From Fodinisporobacter ferrooxydans (lineage in GTDB: Bacteria; Bacillota; Bacilli; Tumebacillales; MYW30-H2): a DNA stretch of 64,000 nt. The stretch spans positions 3,737,501 to 3,801,500 of the forward strand of contig NZ_CP089291.1 in NCBI RefSeq assembly GCF_022818495.1. The letters run 5' to 3'. Positions 28,431-37,983 of the stretch are shown here, one piece after another (the first letter of the stretch is position 1; the number at the start of each line of letters is the position of its first letter). The translations under genes and the position numbers were made by a program. The notes beneath the pieces are model-generated. The model had not been told where the DNA came from, made no database searches, and saw only the letters and a list, made by a program, of their open reading frames with translations.

Positions 28431-29564
28431 TTAACGCAGCGCTTGTTCGAGATCGGCGAGCAGATCTTCCGAATGTTCCAGTCCCACAGAAAAGCGCAAA
28501 AGTGTATCTGTTACACCGATGGCATTTCTGACGTCTTCAGGAATGTCGGCATGCGTCTGCCGTGCCGGAAATGTGATCATGGATTCAGGACCGCCAAGAC
28601 TTTCAGCAAATGCGATCAATTGAATTCGTTCGAGAATTTGCGGGACGAATTCCGGTTTTTTGACATAAAAGGAAATCATGCCGCCAAATCCCGTACTTTG
28701 CTGTGCTTGCACCAAATGTCCAGGATGATCCGCGAGGCCCGGATAAAGCACTTTTTCGATTTTTGGATGGTTTTGCAAAAATTCCGCGAGAATACGGGCA
28801 TTTGCATCATGTCGCTGCATCCGTAATGCCAATGTTTTCATTCCCCGCATGACCAGCCAGCAATCCTGCGGTCCCAATACCGCACCGATGGAATTTTGCA
28901 GAAAAAACAATCGTTCTGCCAAGTCTTCGGACTTTGCAACAACCAATCCGGCCAATACGTCATTATGACCGCCCAAATACTTTGTTGCACTATGAAAGAC
29001 AATATCCGCTCCCAATTCCAGCGGTCTTTGGAAGTAGGGGCTTAAAAACGTGTTGTCCACAATTGTCAAAATGTCGTGCTCTTGCGCGATTTTTACAACT
29101 CCGCGAAGATCGGTAATTTTCATCAACGGATTTGTCGGCGTTTCGATAAAAACCGCCTTTGTATTTTCAGAAATGGCATCCCGCACAGCGGACAAATCCC
29201 CTGTATCTACATATGTGCCTGAAATTCCATACTGGCGGAACATTTGCTCCATCACGCGATAGGTGCCGCCATATAAATCATCCGATAACACGAGATGATC
29301 TCCCGGTTGAAATAACGTTAAAATTCCTACAACCGCCGCCATCCCGGAGGCATACGCAAATCCCCGCACCCCGCCTTCCAAATCGGCAATGGCGTCTTCG
29401 AGGATTTGGCGAGTCGGATTCTTTGTCCTTGTATAATCAAATCCCGTACTTTCACCCAAGCGCGGATGACGATATGTCGTCGAATGGTGAATGGGCGGAT
29501 TAAATGCTCCTGTTGCCGGATCTTTCCGATTTCCAATTTGCGCAAGTTTTGTTTCTAGATTCAT
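28431..29564 (-). CDS. Cystathionine gamma-synthase / beta-lyase family (MetI/MetC-like)
   Basis: This is a PLP-dependent transsulfuration enzyme acting on O-acetylhomoserine/cysteine or on cystathionine. The 377-residue protein has FDYTRTKNPTRQILEDAIADLEGG, YASGMAAVVGIL, DDLYGGTYR, IETPTNPLMKITD and the PLP-lysine motif SATKYLGGHND, ending SVGLEHSEDLLADLEQAL. The synthase and lyase members are too similar to separate here. I chose the ATG at 29564 with GGGAG upstream. No S-box or T-box leader fits in the 66 bases to the next gene, so it is probably co-transcribed with the M20 gene. Confidence 0.88.
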   Translation of the reverse strand: MNLETKLAQIGNRKDPATGAFNPPIHHSTTYRHPRLGESTGFDYTRTKNPTRQILEDAIADLEGGVRGFAYASGMAAVVGILTLFQPGDHLVLSDDLYGGTYRVMEQMFRQYGISGTYVDTGDLSAVRDAISENTKAVFIETPTNPLMKITDLRGVVKIAQEHDILTIVDNTFLSPYFQRPLELGADIVFHSATKYLGGHNDVLAGLVVAKSEDLAERLFFLQNSIGAVLGPQDCWLVMRGMKTLALRMQRHDANARILAEFLQNHPKIEKVLYPGLADHPGHLVQAQQSTGFGGMISFYVKKPEFVPQILERIQLIAFAESLGGPESMITFPARQTHADIPEDVRNAIGVTDTLLRFSVGLEHSEDLLADLEQALR

Positions 29565-29630
29565 ATCGCCGTTCTCCCTTTCCATCTGCTCTCTCTCTAC
29601 TTTTACCATACGTTTATCTGCAAAATAGGT

Positions 29631-30815
29631 TTACTTGTTTAAAAAATAATCCACAATCACATCCAAAAGCAAGCGAATGGGCAGCAAATACGCCGTTTCC
29701 AGATCGACAACGCGAAAATCCCTGGTGTGTGTCATTCCTTGGGTTCCGCCAATCAGCGGTTGGCAAACTGCCAGGCGATTGCTTAAAAAACCCAGATCCG
29801 TGTATCCATCCATGTGCTGTTGCCGCGATTTTATTTTAAACCCGACAGCCTCCGCATGCCGCATCACCATGCGCTCCAATTCCCGGTTTTGCTTCAGCGG
29901 AGCATACGCATCACAGAGATCGAGAACGGTCAACAAGTGATTTCCAAAATGTTCGGCAAGCAATTGTGGGATGTATTCTGCCACTTCCATGACGCAAGGG
30001 AAATCGGACGGGTGATTTCCTAACACAAAAAGAACCATGACTCCGGAAGACAAACCTGACAAATCAAAGCGGACATTACACTCCCGCATCCCTTTCCCAT
30101 GTGCATGCTGAAAAGTCCGAGCCTCTTTTTCAATAATCCGAATGATCTGCTGGGAGAGCCGGAATATGCCCCCCCCTGCCGTATCTGCGATGTGCAGTGT
30201 AATCACTGCACATCCGTTTGTCTGGTATCCCATCACCATTGTCCGACTTGGCAGATTATCTGCCAAATGACAACAAATGAGAGTTTGCAGCGGTTGAAAG
30301 ACTTGCGCTTCATCCAGGCACTTTTTTCCTGAACGTGAAGAAACCAGCCCTTCCATCATTGAAAGTTCTCGTTGCAAGGAAAATCCTAACTCCTCAGCCG
30401 GTGCTGCAATCATGCGGATGCCAAAGTGAAAAGATTCCGGTTGTACCGTTGCCAGCACCCGCATAACTCCCAAAAGATGAGTCAGTTGGGCATGATGTCC
30501 GCATGCATGCAAAACACTCCCTGCAACTTCCATTGCATCCATGTCTGCGATCAATCCGAAACGGGGTTCTTGCATCCCCACATCGGCATACACCGCTGTC
30601 TTTGCCACCCGTCGCGGATTGAGTCCGGCATCGCAAAATGCCTGAAAGATATAATCAGACGTATGTGTTTCATCAAATGCCAATTCCGGATGCGTTTGTA
30701 AATATTCGGCATCTTGCAATATTTGCGGCGATTGTTTTTGCAATTCTTTGAAAAGCAAACGGGACAGAAAGCGCTGCTGTGCTTCCCGCATTCCTCCGTA
30801 CACCCTTTCTGTCAA
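29631..30815 (-). CDS. M20 family metallohydrolase with altered metal-binding motif
   Basis: The protein of up to 394 residues has the M20 amidohydrolase layout: HPELAFDETHTSDYI, GLIADMDAMEVAG, APAEELG with the catalytic Glu pair, and a lid domain around residues 200-300. The usual CGHDxH metal motif reads ACGHHAQ (about residues 104-110): the bridging Asp is His and the second His is Gln. Activity may therefore be altered. The start is uncertain. A TTG at 30815 overlaps the ppc stop by 4 bases, and an ATG at 30791 has AAAGGG about eleven bases upstream. The substrate is unknown. Confidence 0.75.
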   Translation of the reverse strand: MTERVYGGMREAQQRFLSRLLFKELQKQSPQILQDAEYLQTHPELAFDETHTSDYIFQAFCDAGLNPRRVAKTAVYADVGMQEPRFGLIADMDAMEVAGSVLHACGHHAQLTHLLGVMRVLATVQPESFHFGIRMIAAPAEELGFSLQRELSMMEGLVSSRSGKKCLDEAQVFQPLQTLICCHLADNLPSRTMVMGYQTNGCAVITLHIADTAGGGIFRLSQQIIRIIEKEARTFQHAHGKGMRECNVRFDLSGLSSGVMVLFVLGNHPSDFPCVMEVAEYIPQLLAEHFGNHLLTVLDLCDAYAPLKQNRELERMVMRHAEAVGFKIKSRQQHMDGYTDLGFLSNRLAVCQPLIGGTQGMTHTRDFRVVDLETAYLLPIRLLLDVIVDYFLNK

Positions 30816-33634
30816 CCCGTATTTCGGAGTCCGGCGGCAATTCCGTTAATTGTCAGCATGACCTCGTAAATAATTTCTGCATCATCCGCATCTTGTTCGG
30901 TCAGTCCTTGCGGCTCACGCAGATCTTTTAACAATTGTACTTGCAAATAACTCAAAGGATCCACGTACGGGTTGCGCAAACGGATCGATTCCTGAATGAC
31001 AGGACTCGAATCGAGAATATGTTTTTGTTCTGTAATTGATAAAATAATGTCACGTGTATGCACATACTCATCTGTAATCCGTGTAAAAATTCGTTGCCGA
31101 TCTGTTTCATCCGGCAGAAGTTCCGAATATTCTCTTGCAATCATCATATCTGCCTTCGCCAATGCCATTTGCAAGTTTTCGATCAATGCACGGAAAAAAT
31201 ACCAGGAACGATACATATTCCGCAAAATTTGGATATTATCAGGATTTTCATCGACAAAAGCAGATAATGCCGTCCCGGTCGCATACCACGCAGGGAGCAG
31301 ATGCCTGTTTTGCGTCCAGGAAAATACCCACGGAATGGCCCGCAAATCCCGTATATCATTGGAATTCTTGCGTTTTGCCGGACGGGAACCGATTTTCAGT
31401 TCGGCAATCTCGTTGATCGGTGTGCTAGTCTGGAAATACTTGATAAACGCTTCCTCTCCATACACCAACCCTTGATAAAAATGAAAGGCATGTTCGGAAA
31501 TCTGCTCCATCACCCGTTCCCATTGATCTTGTTGGGCGTGGCGCTCGTATCGTTTGAGTCCGGAATTCGCAACTGCCCAGATGGATGACTCGAGACTTCG
31601 ATAAGCGATCCCCGGCATGGAATATCGGGAAGAAATCACTTCTCCTTGTTCTGTTATTTTCACACGGCCATGTAAGGCTTCCGGCGGTTGCGCCAGAATG
31701 GAACGGGTCAGCGGTCCGCCGCCGCGGCCAAGAGCGCCGCCGCGGCCATGAAAGAATGTAATTTTCACTCCGTAGCGTTTCGCCATGCGATGAATGGAGA
31801 TTTGCGCCTTATACAACTCCCAGTTCGCCGTCAGGTATCCGCCGTCCTTGTTGCTGTCAGAATATCCAAGCATGATCTCCTGATGATAGCCGCGAGCTGC
31901 TAATTGGGCCTTGTATACCGAATGTTGAAAAAGGGATTCCATGACATCGGCTGCCCCGCGCAAATCTTCAATCGTCTCAAACAGCGGCACGACATTCAAT
32001 GTGCTTGCTGCTGTGCCGTCTTGCTTCCACTGGAACAATCCCGCTTCTTTTGCCAATACCAATACTTCCAGCAGGTCACTGGCGCCTTGCGTCATACTGA
32101 TCAAATAGTTTTCAATGCAATGCTCGCCAAATTGTTGCTGGCACGCTCGCACAGTTTTCACAAGCCCCAGTGACTGCACGGTTTGTGAAGAATACTCTGC
32201 GCCCGGAAGCGTCACCAAGCGCCGATCTTGCAGAACTTGCGTCAGCCAATTGATTTTTTGTTCTTCGCTGTATGTGGTATAGTATGGATTTCCCAATTGG
32301 TTGGCCAAATCGGCAATGGCACTTTCATGAGCGCCGCTATGTTGACGAATATCCAGCGAAGCGACATGAAAACCAAACAGTTTTACTTTCCAGATAAAAG
32401 GTTTTAGAACGGTTTCTGCAATTTGTTCCCCTTTATTCAAGCGAAGGCTTCTGTCAATCAATGTCAATTCATGCAACAATTCGGACGGTGAACGGTATAC
32501 AATTGATTCCATCGCTCTTTCACCTGCAGATTGCAACAAATGATCCAATGTATATTTCAGCTTGAAATCAATTTGGTGCAGCTTTCTGCGATATGGTTCA
32601 AAAAACGTTTGAGCATCTTCTTCCACTTGATTTAATAAACGATCATCAACTTCAATCGATTTTAATAGTTCTTCACTGACAGCCGCTTGCCGGGTCGAGA
32701 CACTCAGCACTTTGTTGATCTTTTCGATTTCCCGACGGTATTGTTGCAAAGCTGTCTGACAGTGCATGCGCATTGCCTCGTACGTAATTTCATTTGTCAC
32801 ATACGGGTTTCCATCCCGATCTCCACCGATCCATGAACCGAATGTTACAATCGGCTGCAATTTCCAACCGATATCCGGATAGGATTGTTTCAACAGAGAT
32901 TCCAGCTCCATATGGATGGTCGGCAGTACATCAAACAATGTCTCGTCAAAATAGTACAGTCCGTTTTGCACTTCATCCATGACCGTCAAACGCCGGGACC
33001 GTATTTCATCCGTCTGCCAAAGTGCAACGATATCTGCCAGCAAGCGCTGTTTTAACCGTTCTTTCTCCTTTGGTGTAAGCCTTTGGTCAAACTGCGAGGC
33101 AGAGAGGGCAATCGAATGATGTTTATCAAGTACACTCCTGCGCATGGCTTCTGTCGGATGTGCGGTCAGAACCAAATTGATCCGCATGTCCGCAAACATT
33201 TGCACGACTTCTTCCTCTGTCACGCCTGCTGTTTTCAAATCTGCGATGGTCTGCTCGAGAGAATCCCGCTGTGGCTTGTCATTTGTCAGCTCATACTCGC
33301 GTTTTCTGCGTACGCGATGATTTTGTTCGGCAATATTTACAAGCTGAAAATAAATGGCAAATGCCCGAATGACATGTCGCCTTTTATCCATTGGAATTGC
33401 TGCAATTTTTTGTTGGAATTCCTGTCTGACTGCCGGAGAAAAATCAGAACGCATCCGTTTTGCGAGTTGGCGGATTTCTTCTACCAAGTCCAGCAATTCC
33501 TTTCCTTCCTGCTGCTGCATGACATCTCCCAACAGATGCCCCAAAATTCGGACATCCCGCCTAAGCGGAGTCGAAGGTGCCGAAAATTCACTGTCTTCCG
33601 AAATGCGCGCGTAATCTGTAATAAAATCTTCCAT
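30812..33634 (-). CDS. ppc: Phosphoenolpyruvate carboxylase
   Basis: Ppc carboxylates PEP to oxaloacetate, replenishing the TCA cycle. The 940 residues are full length and contain the active-site regions VLTAHPTEAMRRS, GSWIGGDRDGNPYV, MLGYSDSNKDGGYLTANW and FHGRGGALGRGGGP, and the C-terminal RNTG tetrapeptide that closes on the active site. AGGTGAAGG precedes the ATG. It may be co-transcribed with the M20 and cystathionine genes downstream. Confidence 0.97.
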   Translation of the reverse strand: MEDFITDYARISEDSEFSAPSTPLRRDVRILGHLLGDVMQQQEGKELLDLVEEIRQLAKRMRSDFSPAVRQEFQQKIAAIPMDKRRHVIRAFAIYFQLVNIAEQNHRVRRKREYELTNDKPQRDSLEQTIADLKTAGVTEEEVVQMFADMRINLVLTAHPTEAMRRSVLDKHHSIALSASQFDQRLTPKEKERLKQRLLADIVALWQTDEIRSRRLTVMDEVQNGLYYFDETLFDVLPTIHMELESLLKQSYPDIGWKLQPIVTFGSWIGGDRDGNPYVTNEITYEAMRMHCQTALQQYRREIEKINKVLSVSTRQAAVSEELLKSIEVDDRLLNQVEEDAQTFFEPYRRKLHQIDFKLKYTLDHLLQSAGERAMESIVYRSPSELLHELTLIDRSLRLNKGEQIAETVLKPFIWKVKLFGFHVASLDIRQHSGAHESAIADLANQLGNPYYTTYSEEQKINWLTQVLQDRRLVTLPGAEYSSQTVQSLGLVKTVRACQQQFGEHCIENYLISMTQGASDLLEVLVLAKEAGLFQWKQDGTAASTLNVVPLFETIEDLRGAADVMESLFQHSVYKAQLAARGYHQEIMLGYSDSNKDGGYLTANWELYKAQISIHRMAKRYGVKITFFHGRGGALGRGGGPLTRSILAQPPEALHGRVKITEQGEVISSRYSMPGIAYRSLESSIWAVANSGLKRYERHAQQDQWERVMEQISEHAFHFYQGLVYGEEAFIKYFQTSTPINEIAELKIGSRPAKRKNSNDIRDLRAIPWVFSWTQNRHLLPAWYATGTALSAFVDENPDNIQILRNMYRSWYFFRALIENLQMALAKADMMIAREYSELLPDETDRQRIFTRITDEYVHTRDIILSITEQKHILDSSPVIQESIRLRNPYVDPLSYLQVQLLKDLREPQGLTEQDADDAEIIYEVMLTINGIAAGLRNTG

Positions 33635-33923
33635 AATCCTTCACCTAATTTTCTGGTCAGTTTTATTCACAATAATAAAACTTGTTCGGAAAATCGTCAA
33701 ACGTTATGTTTACGTCAACGTTTTTCACATTCAAGAGAATTGTAATTTTTTCCATACCATTTTTTATTTTTCTTGCGATTGGGCACCCTCTTCTTCCTGC
33801 TCGCATACCTTATCGAAGATGTATCAAGAACACATATCCACGATTCATCCATGTATGTGTCAATGGCTGAATCGCATCGACCCGCAAGCCCTAACGGATG
33901 AATGGAAAGGAGCTTCTTCCCCT

Positions 33924-34778
33924 ATGACAGGCCCATTTGCATGGCAGAATATTGTATTGCCTCCTCTTGCCGATCGCACGAAAAGCAAGCCTAGAAAAGA
34001 CGGTGTGACGATGGTGATCGATACCGGACTCGGGCTGCAAGAAACAAGAGATCTCCTGAACCTCGCAGGAAATTTTATCGATATCATAAAATTAGGATTC
34101 GGTTCCGCCTACTTGTATCCCGAAACGATTTTACGCGAAAAAATCGCGCTCTTGAAAGAGCATCAAATTGAGATCTGTCCAGGTGGTACATTTTTGGAAA
34201 TTGCCGTCTTGCAAGATGTATGGAAACAATGGATGGAACGTTGTGCAGAAATCGGATTTACTTGCGTTGAAGTTTCTGATGGAACTATTGATTTGCCGAG
34301 ACCCTTGCGCAACCAATTGATACGATACGCACAGAAACTTGATTTTCAGGTATTTGGCGAAATAGGGAAAAAAGAAGATGGTTCACATTTGCCTGTCGCT
34401 GAACAGCTTCAACAAATCGAAGAAGATTTGGCGCATGGAGCAAAACTTGTGATCATCGAAGGCCGTGAATCAGGCAAGAATGTCGGCATGTACGAAAAAG
34501 ACGGAAGCCTGCGTTTTGCCGATGTGGAACAGTTGATGAAAAGCGGAATCGATAAAACTTTGGTCATTTGGGAAGCTCCATTAAAATCCCAACAAGTGCA
34601 GTTTATCAAATATTTTGGAGCAAACGTAAATATAGGAAATATAGCACCGACAGCCGTCCTTTCCCTGGAATGTTTACGGCAAGGCCTGCGCAGTGATACG
34701 ATACCCAAAAAAGTAGTCAAGCCACAACAAATGGAAGAACATCCGGCAAATCTTAGCATTTCATCTCTTATTTTATAA
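33924..34778 (+). CDS. Phosphosulfolactate synthase (YitD/ComA-like)
   Basis: The enzyme adds sulfite to PEP to give (2R)-phosphosulfolactate. In archaea this is the first step of coenzyme M synthesis; in Bacillus the homologue leads to sulfolactate, a spore solute. The 284 residues include [58 protein letters not shown] and [18 protein letters not shown], matching the (beta/alpha)8 family. I chose the ATG at 33924 with AAAGGAG eleven bases upstream. The companion phosphatase and dehydrogenase genes are not adjacent. The divergent gap to ppc (33635-33923) holds two similar cgtcaa(a)cgtt words at 33695 and 33713. Confidence 0.88.
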   Translation: MTGPFAWQNIVLPPLADRTKSKPRKDGVTMVIDTGLGLQETRDLLNLAGNFIDIIKLGFGSAYLYPETILREKIALLKEHQIEICPGGTFLEIAVLQDVWKQWMERCAEIGFTCVEVSDGTIDLPRPLRNQLIRYAQKLDFQVFGEIGKKEDGSHLPVAEQLQQIEEDLAHGAKLVIIEGRESGKNVGMYEKDGSLRFADVEQLMKSGIDKTLVIWEAPLKSQQVQFIKYFGANVNIGNIAPTAVLSLECLRQGLRSDTIPKKVVKPQQMEEHPANLSISSLIL

Positions 34779-34891
34779 TACATTTCGATTTATTGCACGA
34801 ATCAGCAGGAGATGAAATAACTCGGCCGAATGTTTCCCGTGCGTGTCCCATATATTTGGTAAGGAATGCAGGAAGAATGGGGCGACGTGCA

Positions 34892-35344
34892 ATGTCTGGA
34901 GAAATGATGCTTGTGATTTTGATTGTTATCGGGATAATTGGGCGGGCAAGTGTTCTCGCGACTGCAGCCAGTGTTTTACTGGTCATGAAATTGAGTCATT
35001 TGGATCGTTTTTTTCCGACGCTCGAGCGCAGAGGTCTGGAACTGGGGCTGCTATGCCTCATGCTGGTTGTTTTGATTCCTCTATTATCTGACCGGGTTTC
35101 AACAAAGGAAATTATCAATTCCTTTTTTACCATACCGGGAGTCTTGGGAATTGTCGGAGGTTTGCTGGCGACATATTTCAACGGGCAAGGGTTAGGTCTC
35201 TTGCGTTCTTCTCCCCAGTTGATGGTTTCCATAGTCATCGGATCGATTCTTGGCATCGTTTTTTTAAAAGGAATCCCTGTAGGCCCGTTGATGGCTGCCG
35301 CAATTACCGCTTTATTTTTAAAATTGGTACAAATGTTTTTATAA
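34892..35344 (+). CDS. DUF441 membrane protein (YtwI/YeaL-like)
   Basis: This protein of about 150 residues has four hydrophobic segments: [59 protein letters not shown] and [31 protein letters not shown]. It resembles the uncharacterised UPF0756/DUF441 family. The start is uncertain: an ATG at 34892 (MSGEMMLV) has GGGGCGACG upstream, while GGAG sits just before the next ATG. It probably shares a transcript with the phosphosulfolactate synthase gene and ends at a strong terminator. Confidence 0.75.
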   Translation: MSGEMMLVILIVIGIIGRASVLATAASVLLVMKLSHLDRFFPTLERRGLELGLLCLMLVVLIPLLSDRVSTKEIINSFFTIPGVLGIVGGLLATYFNGQGLGLLRSSPQLMVSIVIGSILGIVFLKGIPVGPLMAAAITALFLKLVQMFL

Positions 35345-35347
35345 AGG

Positions 35348-35381
35348 AAAAACCACCCGCCATTGCTAGCGAGTGGTTTTT
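35348..35381. terminator. Bidirectional terminator between DUF441 gene and mecA
   Basis: AAAAACCAC pairs with GTGGTTTTT, extended by CCGC with GCGAG imperfectly. A runs on one side and T runs on the other suit both convergent genes. Confidence 0.85.
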
Positions 35382-35409
35382 CAATCGATATATGAAAAAC
35401 AAGAAAGAT

Positions 35410-36006
35410 TTATGAGAAATATCGCAATATGGTCAAAAACGGATACCCGTCCACAATGACTTTGCCATAGTCATCGAGAAAAGCTTTGGTAACATTGGAA
35501 TGTGCACCATATTCCAATAAAATGGTCCAAACAGACTCAAACCATTCCTCTTCCATTTCATCTTCATGTATATAGAGATAATATTTTTGGTCATTCGCGT
35601 AAAGTGTACTTTTTATATCGGCATGATCTCCAATTGCGGCTGCAGCGCGAATTACATCTTCAAAATCGAAGAAAACCACAACGACAGAAGTCATATTGAC
35701 TTGTACCTCAAATGTCTCCTCCTGATCGTCTCCATCCTCTTCCTCATACTGCCCGAGCGGCAAAGAAGGTACTTGCGTAACAATGACGATAATGCCTTCT
35801 GTGGGCATGGTAAACGCTTCAATCGAAATGGGACCGGCAACTTCAAATCCTACTTCTGCATAGGCATATTCCATCATATCCCAAAAAAGTTCTTGCACCT
35901 TGCGTCCGTTTTGCCACATTTCTTCACGATCAATGCCTCGTTTTTCAAGGTCGTCATAACTAATGAATATCTTGACTTTGTTATCCGCTAATCTCTCCAC
36001 GCGCAT
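35410..36006 (-). CDS. mecA: Adaptor protein MecA
   Basis: MecA targets ComK and other substrates to ClpC-ClpP. The 198-residue protein has the N-terminal substrate domain (MRVERLADNKVKIFISYDDLEKRGI and WDMMEYAYAEVGFEV), an acidic linker (QYEEEDGDDQEE) and the C-terminal ClpC-binding domain (FDFEDVIRAA through ILLEYG). A perfect GAAGGAG lies upstream of the ATG. It is shorter than the 218-residue Bacillus subtilis MecA, mainly in the linker. Confidence 0.92.
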   Translation of the reverse strand: MRVERLADNKVKIFISYDDLEKRGIDREEMWQNGRKVQELFWDMMEYAYAEVGFEVAGPISIEAFTMPTEGIIVIVTQVPSLPLGQYEEEDGDDQEETFEVQVNMTSVVVVFFDFEDVIRAAAAIGDHADIKSTLYANDQKYYLYIHEDEMEEEWFESVWTILLEYGAHSNVTKAFLDDYGKVIVDGYPFLTILRYFS

Positions 36007-36165
36007 AATCGGTCAACTCCTTCGCAGAGAGGATAAAAACTTCATTTGTTACAGTATAGCAGAAAGTATTAGAAAAATCAGTGTTCTTCCAGAGATTTTT
36101 CTATCATAGTATATTCTGTTATATGCACAAACGGTTCTCACAAGCGCCTTTACAAGTCCGACTTT

Positions 36166-37158
36166 TTAAAACGTGGAATGCCGTATGACCATGTCATGTG
36201 GCAATACTACACTATACGTCTCAACCGGCTCGTCTTGCAAAAACTTGGTCAACAAGCGCATGGAAACAGCTCCAATATCATACAATGGCTGCGAGATCGT
36301 CGTCAACTGCGGGCGTGACATCAACGCGAGCCGTGTATTATCGTAGCCAATGATTTGCACATCTTCCGGCACTTTAAACCCTCGATCTTGCAACGCATGC
36401 ATCATCGCAAGCCCAACTTCGTCGCTGACCGCAATAATTCCGTTGGGAACCGGGTGGCTGTCCAGGAAATAGTCCATTTCTTTATAACTGGTTTCGTATG
36501 TCAGGTCGGACAATTCGAGAATGTCAATCGAAATACCGCTGTCTTTTCCAGCCTCTTTAAATCCTTTTACCCGTGCTTGACTGCTGATGGAAGCAGCAGC
36601 CGGATCGCCGACATACAACAATCGATTCGCGTTATGATCGATGAGATAACGAGCGCCGTCAAATATAGCTTTGGTATAATCGATGTTGACAGATGGGATC
36701 CTGCGCTCCGGATCCTCAGTGGCACATAAAACAACAGGAATCTGCGCTTGTATAAATGTTTCAATGTGGTCCGGCAAAACTTGTTTGGACATAAACACAA
36801 TACCATCCACCTGTTTTTCCCACATCGTTCCTATCAAATCAATTTCTCGTTCCAATTGTGCGTCCGAATTCACCAATATGATATGATAGCGGTACATAAC
36901 TGCAATATCTTCAATACCGCGAACAATTTCCGAGATATACAATGCAGATACATCCGGAACGATCACACCAATCGTCTTTGTCCGCTTGCTGGCAAGGCCG
37001 CGAGCCACTGCATTCGGTCTGTATCCAAGACGTTCGATGGCTTGTTTGACTTTTTGTTTGGTTTCCTCTTTTACAACAGCCGTCCCATTCAATACGCGCG
37101 ATACGGTAGCCATTGAAACACCGGCTTCCCGAGCTACATCATAAATCGTTACATTCAT
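36166..37158 (-). CDS. ccpA: Catabolite control protein A
   Basis: CcpA is the LacI-family master regulator of carbon catabolite repression, binding cre sites with HPr-Ser46-P. The 330 residues begin with the helix-turn-helix TIYDVAREAGVSMATVSRVLNG and hinge YRPNAVARGLASKRTKTIGV. They continue with the periplasmic-binding-protein core (VDGIVFMSK, YDNTRLALMSRPQLTTISQP) ending PHDMVIRHST. Length and the MATVSRVLNG hinge fit CcpA better than sugar-specific LacI members. AGGAG lies upstream. A palindromic repeat lies 67 bases before the start. Confidence 0.92.
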   Translation of the reverse strand: MNVTIYDVAREAGVSMATVSRVLNGTAVVKEETKQKVKQAIERLGYRPNAVARGLASKRTKTIGVIVPDVSALYISEIVRGIEDIAVMYRYHIILVNSDAQLEREIDLIGTMWEKQVDGIVFMSKQVLPDHIETFIQAQIPVVLCATEDPERRIPSVNIDYTKAIFDGARYLIDHNANRLLYVGDPAAASISSQARVKGFKEAGKDSGISIDILELSDLTYETSYKEMDYFLDSHPVPNGIIAVSDEVGLAMMHALQDRGFKVPEDVQIIGYDNTRLALMSRPQLTTISQPLYDIGAVSMRLLTKFLQDEPVETYSVVLPHDMVIRHSTF

Positions 37159-37224
37159 ACTTTCATCTCCTGTTCAGTCTCATTCGGATATCTATACTTC
37201 GATACCTAGACGCATTTCTCCTTG

Positions 37225-37272
37225 AAGAGGATGTTCAAAAAGCAGTCAAGGCCACTTTTTGAACACGCACTT
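37225..37272. repeat. Short palindromic repeat, copy 3 (compact)
   Basis: AAGAGGATGTTCAAAAAG and its inverted partner CTTTTTGAACACGCACTT, separated by 12 bases, make a 48-base hairpin unit. This is the cleanest copy of the family. It lies upstream of ccpA. Confidence 0.8.
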
Positions 37273-37474
37273 GAAATAAATTGCAAGCCATCCAAGTAAC
37301 AAGCACATTCAGAACTTCAGAATTTTCACAAACGTTGCAGTCGGATATTTGCAGACATTCCTATGTAAAACATCCCTTATTTTACAATATACCTGAAAAT
37401 CATAACAAATTTACATCAGAAAATAAAAAAAATAAAATTCCACTGCAAATATGTAAAAAAGATGTGACAAATAT

Positions 37475-37507
37475 GTAAAAAAAGAGTGCAGTGAAAACTC
37501 TGCACTC
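37475..37507 (-). terminator. Terminator of the tRNA operon
   Basis: On the minus strand the perfect 8-bp stem GAGTGCAG/CTGCACTC, with loop AGTTTTCA-like, is followed by seven T residues, nine bases after the tRNA-Gly gene. Confidence 0.92.
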
Positions 37508-37516
37508 CTTTGATCC

Positions 37517-37591
37517 TGGAGCGGAAAACGGGACTCGAACCCGCGGCCCTCGCCTTGGCAAGGCGATGCTCTACCACTGAGCTATTTCCGC
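37517..37591 (-). tRNA. tRNA-Gly (GCC)
   Basis: The minus strand folds as a cloverleaf. The acceptor GCGGAAA pairs with TTTCCGC, the D-arm is AGCTCAGTGGTAGAGC, the anticodon loop is TTGCCAA, and the T-arm is GCGGGTTCGAGTCCCGT-like. CCA is encoded. It is the last gene of a seven-tRNA operon. Confidence 0.96.
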
Positions 37592-37596
37592 AAATC

Positions 37597-37672
37597 TGGT
37601 GGGCGCTGACGGGATCGAACCGCCGACCCCCTGCTTGTAAGGCAGGTGCTCTCCCAGCTGAGCTAAGCGCCC
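37597..37672 (-). tRNA. tRNA-Val (TAC)
   Basis: On the minus strand the acceptor GGGCGCT pairs with the 3' AGCGCCC, the anticodon loop is CTTACAA, the T-loop is GGTTCGATCCC and CCA is encoded. It is five bases before tRNA-Gly in the operon. Confidence 0.96.
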
Positions 37673-37747
37673 GTGTCGAATGATAACCGCTTCACCATTC
37701 GTTTGGACGGAAACATGAAACAACTTTGGCTTCCGGCCTCTGTCAAA

Positions 37748-37819
37748 TGACCCCAAGGGGATTCGAACCCCTGTTACCGCCGTGAAAGGGCGGTGTCTTA
37801 ACCGCTTGACCATGGGGCC
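37748..37819 (-). tRNA. tRNA-Glu (TTC)
   Basis: On the minus strand the acceptor GGCCCCA pairs with TGGGGTC (one G-T), the anticodon loop is CTTTCAC, and the T-arm is AGGGGTTCGAATCCCCT. The gene ends at the discriminator A and CCA is not encoded. A 75-base gap separates it from tRNA-Val. Confidence 0.95.
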
Positions 37820-37823
37820 ATGA

Positions 37824-37898
37824 TGGCTCCCCGAGCAGGATTCGAACCTGCGACCCTCCGGTTAACAGCCGGATGCTCTACCGCTGAGCTATCGAGGA
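37824..37898 (-). tRNA. tRNA-Asn (GTT)
   Basis: On the minus strand the acceptor TCCTCGA pairs with TCGGGGA, the D-arm is AGCTCAGCGGTAGAGC, the anticodon loop is CTGTTAA and CCA is encoded. It is four bases upstream of tRNA-Glu. Confidence 0.95.
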
Positions 37899-37902
37899 AT
37901 AC

Positions 37903-37978
37903 TGGTGGAGGTAAGCGGATTCGAACCGCTGACCCCCTGCTTGCAAGGCAGGTGCTCTCCCAACTGAGCTATACCCCC
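37903..37978 (-). tRNA. tRNA-Ala (TGC)
   Basis: On the minus strand the acceptor GGGGGTA pairs with TACCTCC, the anticodon loop is CTTGCAA, the T-loop is GGTTCGAATCC and CCA is encoded. It is four bases upstream of tRNA-Asn. Confidence 0.96.
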
Positions 37979-37983
37979 AAATA

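Larger units (their letters stand above)
37159..37516. other. Intergenic region between ccpA and the tRNA operon
   Basis: No protein gene was seen. The region holds palindromic repeat copy 3 (37225-37272), AT-rich sequence and the tRNA operon terminator (37475-37507). Confidence 0.7.

Noticed and set aside
29565-29630. S-box (SAM) or T-box leader for the cystathionine synthase/lyase gene
   Set aside because: The 66-base gap is too short and lacks conserved elements. The gene probably shares the upstream transcript.
34892-34900. An upstream start for the DUF441 gene at 34793
   Set aside because: The extra N-terminal residues are polar and unlike the family, and no ribosome-binding site precedes that codon.
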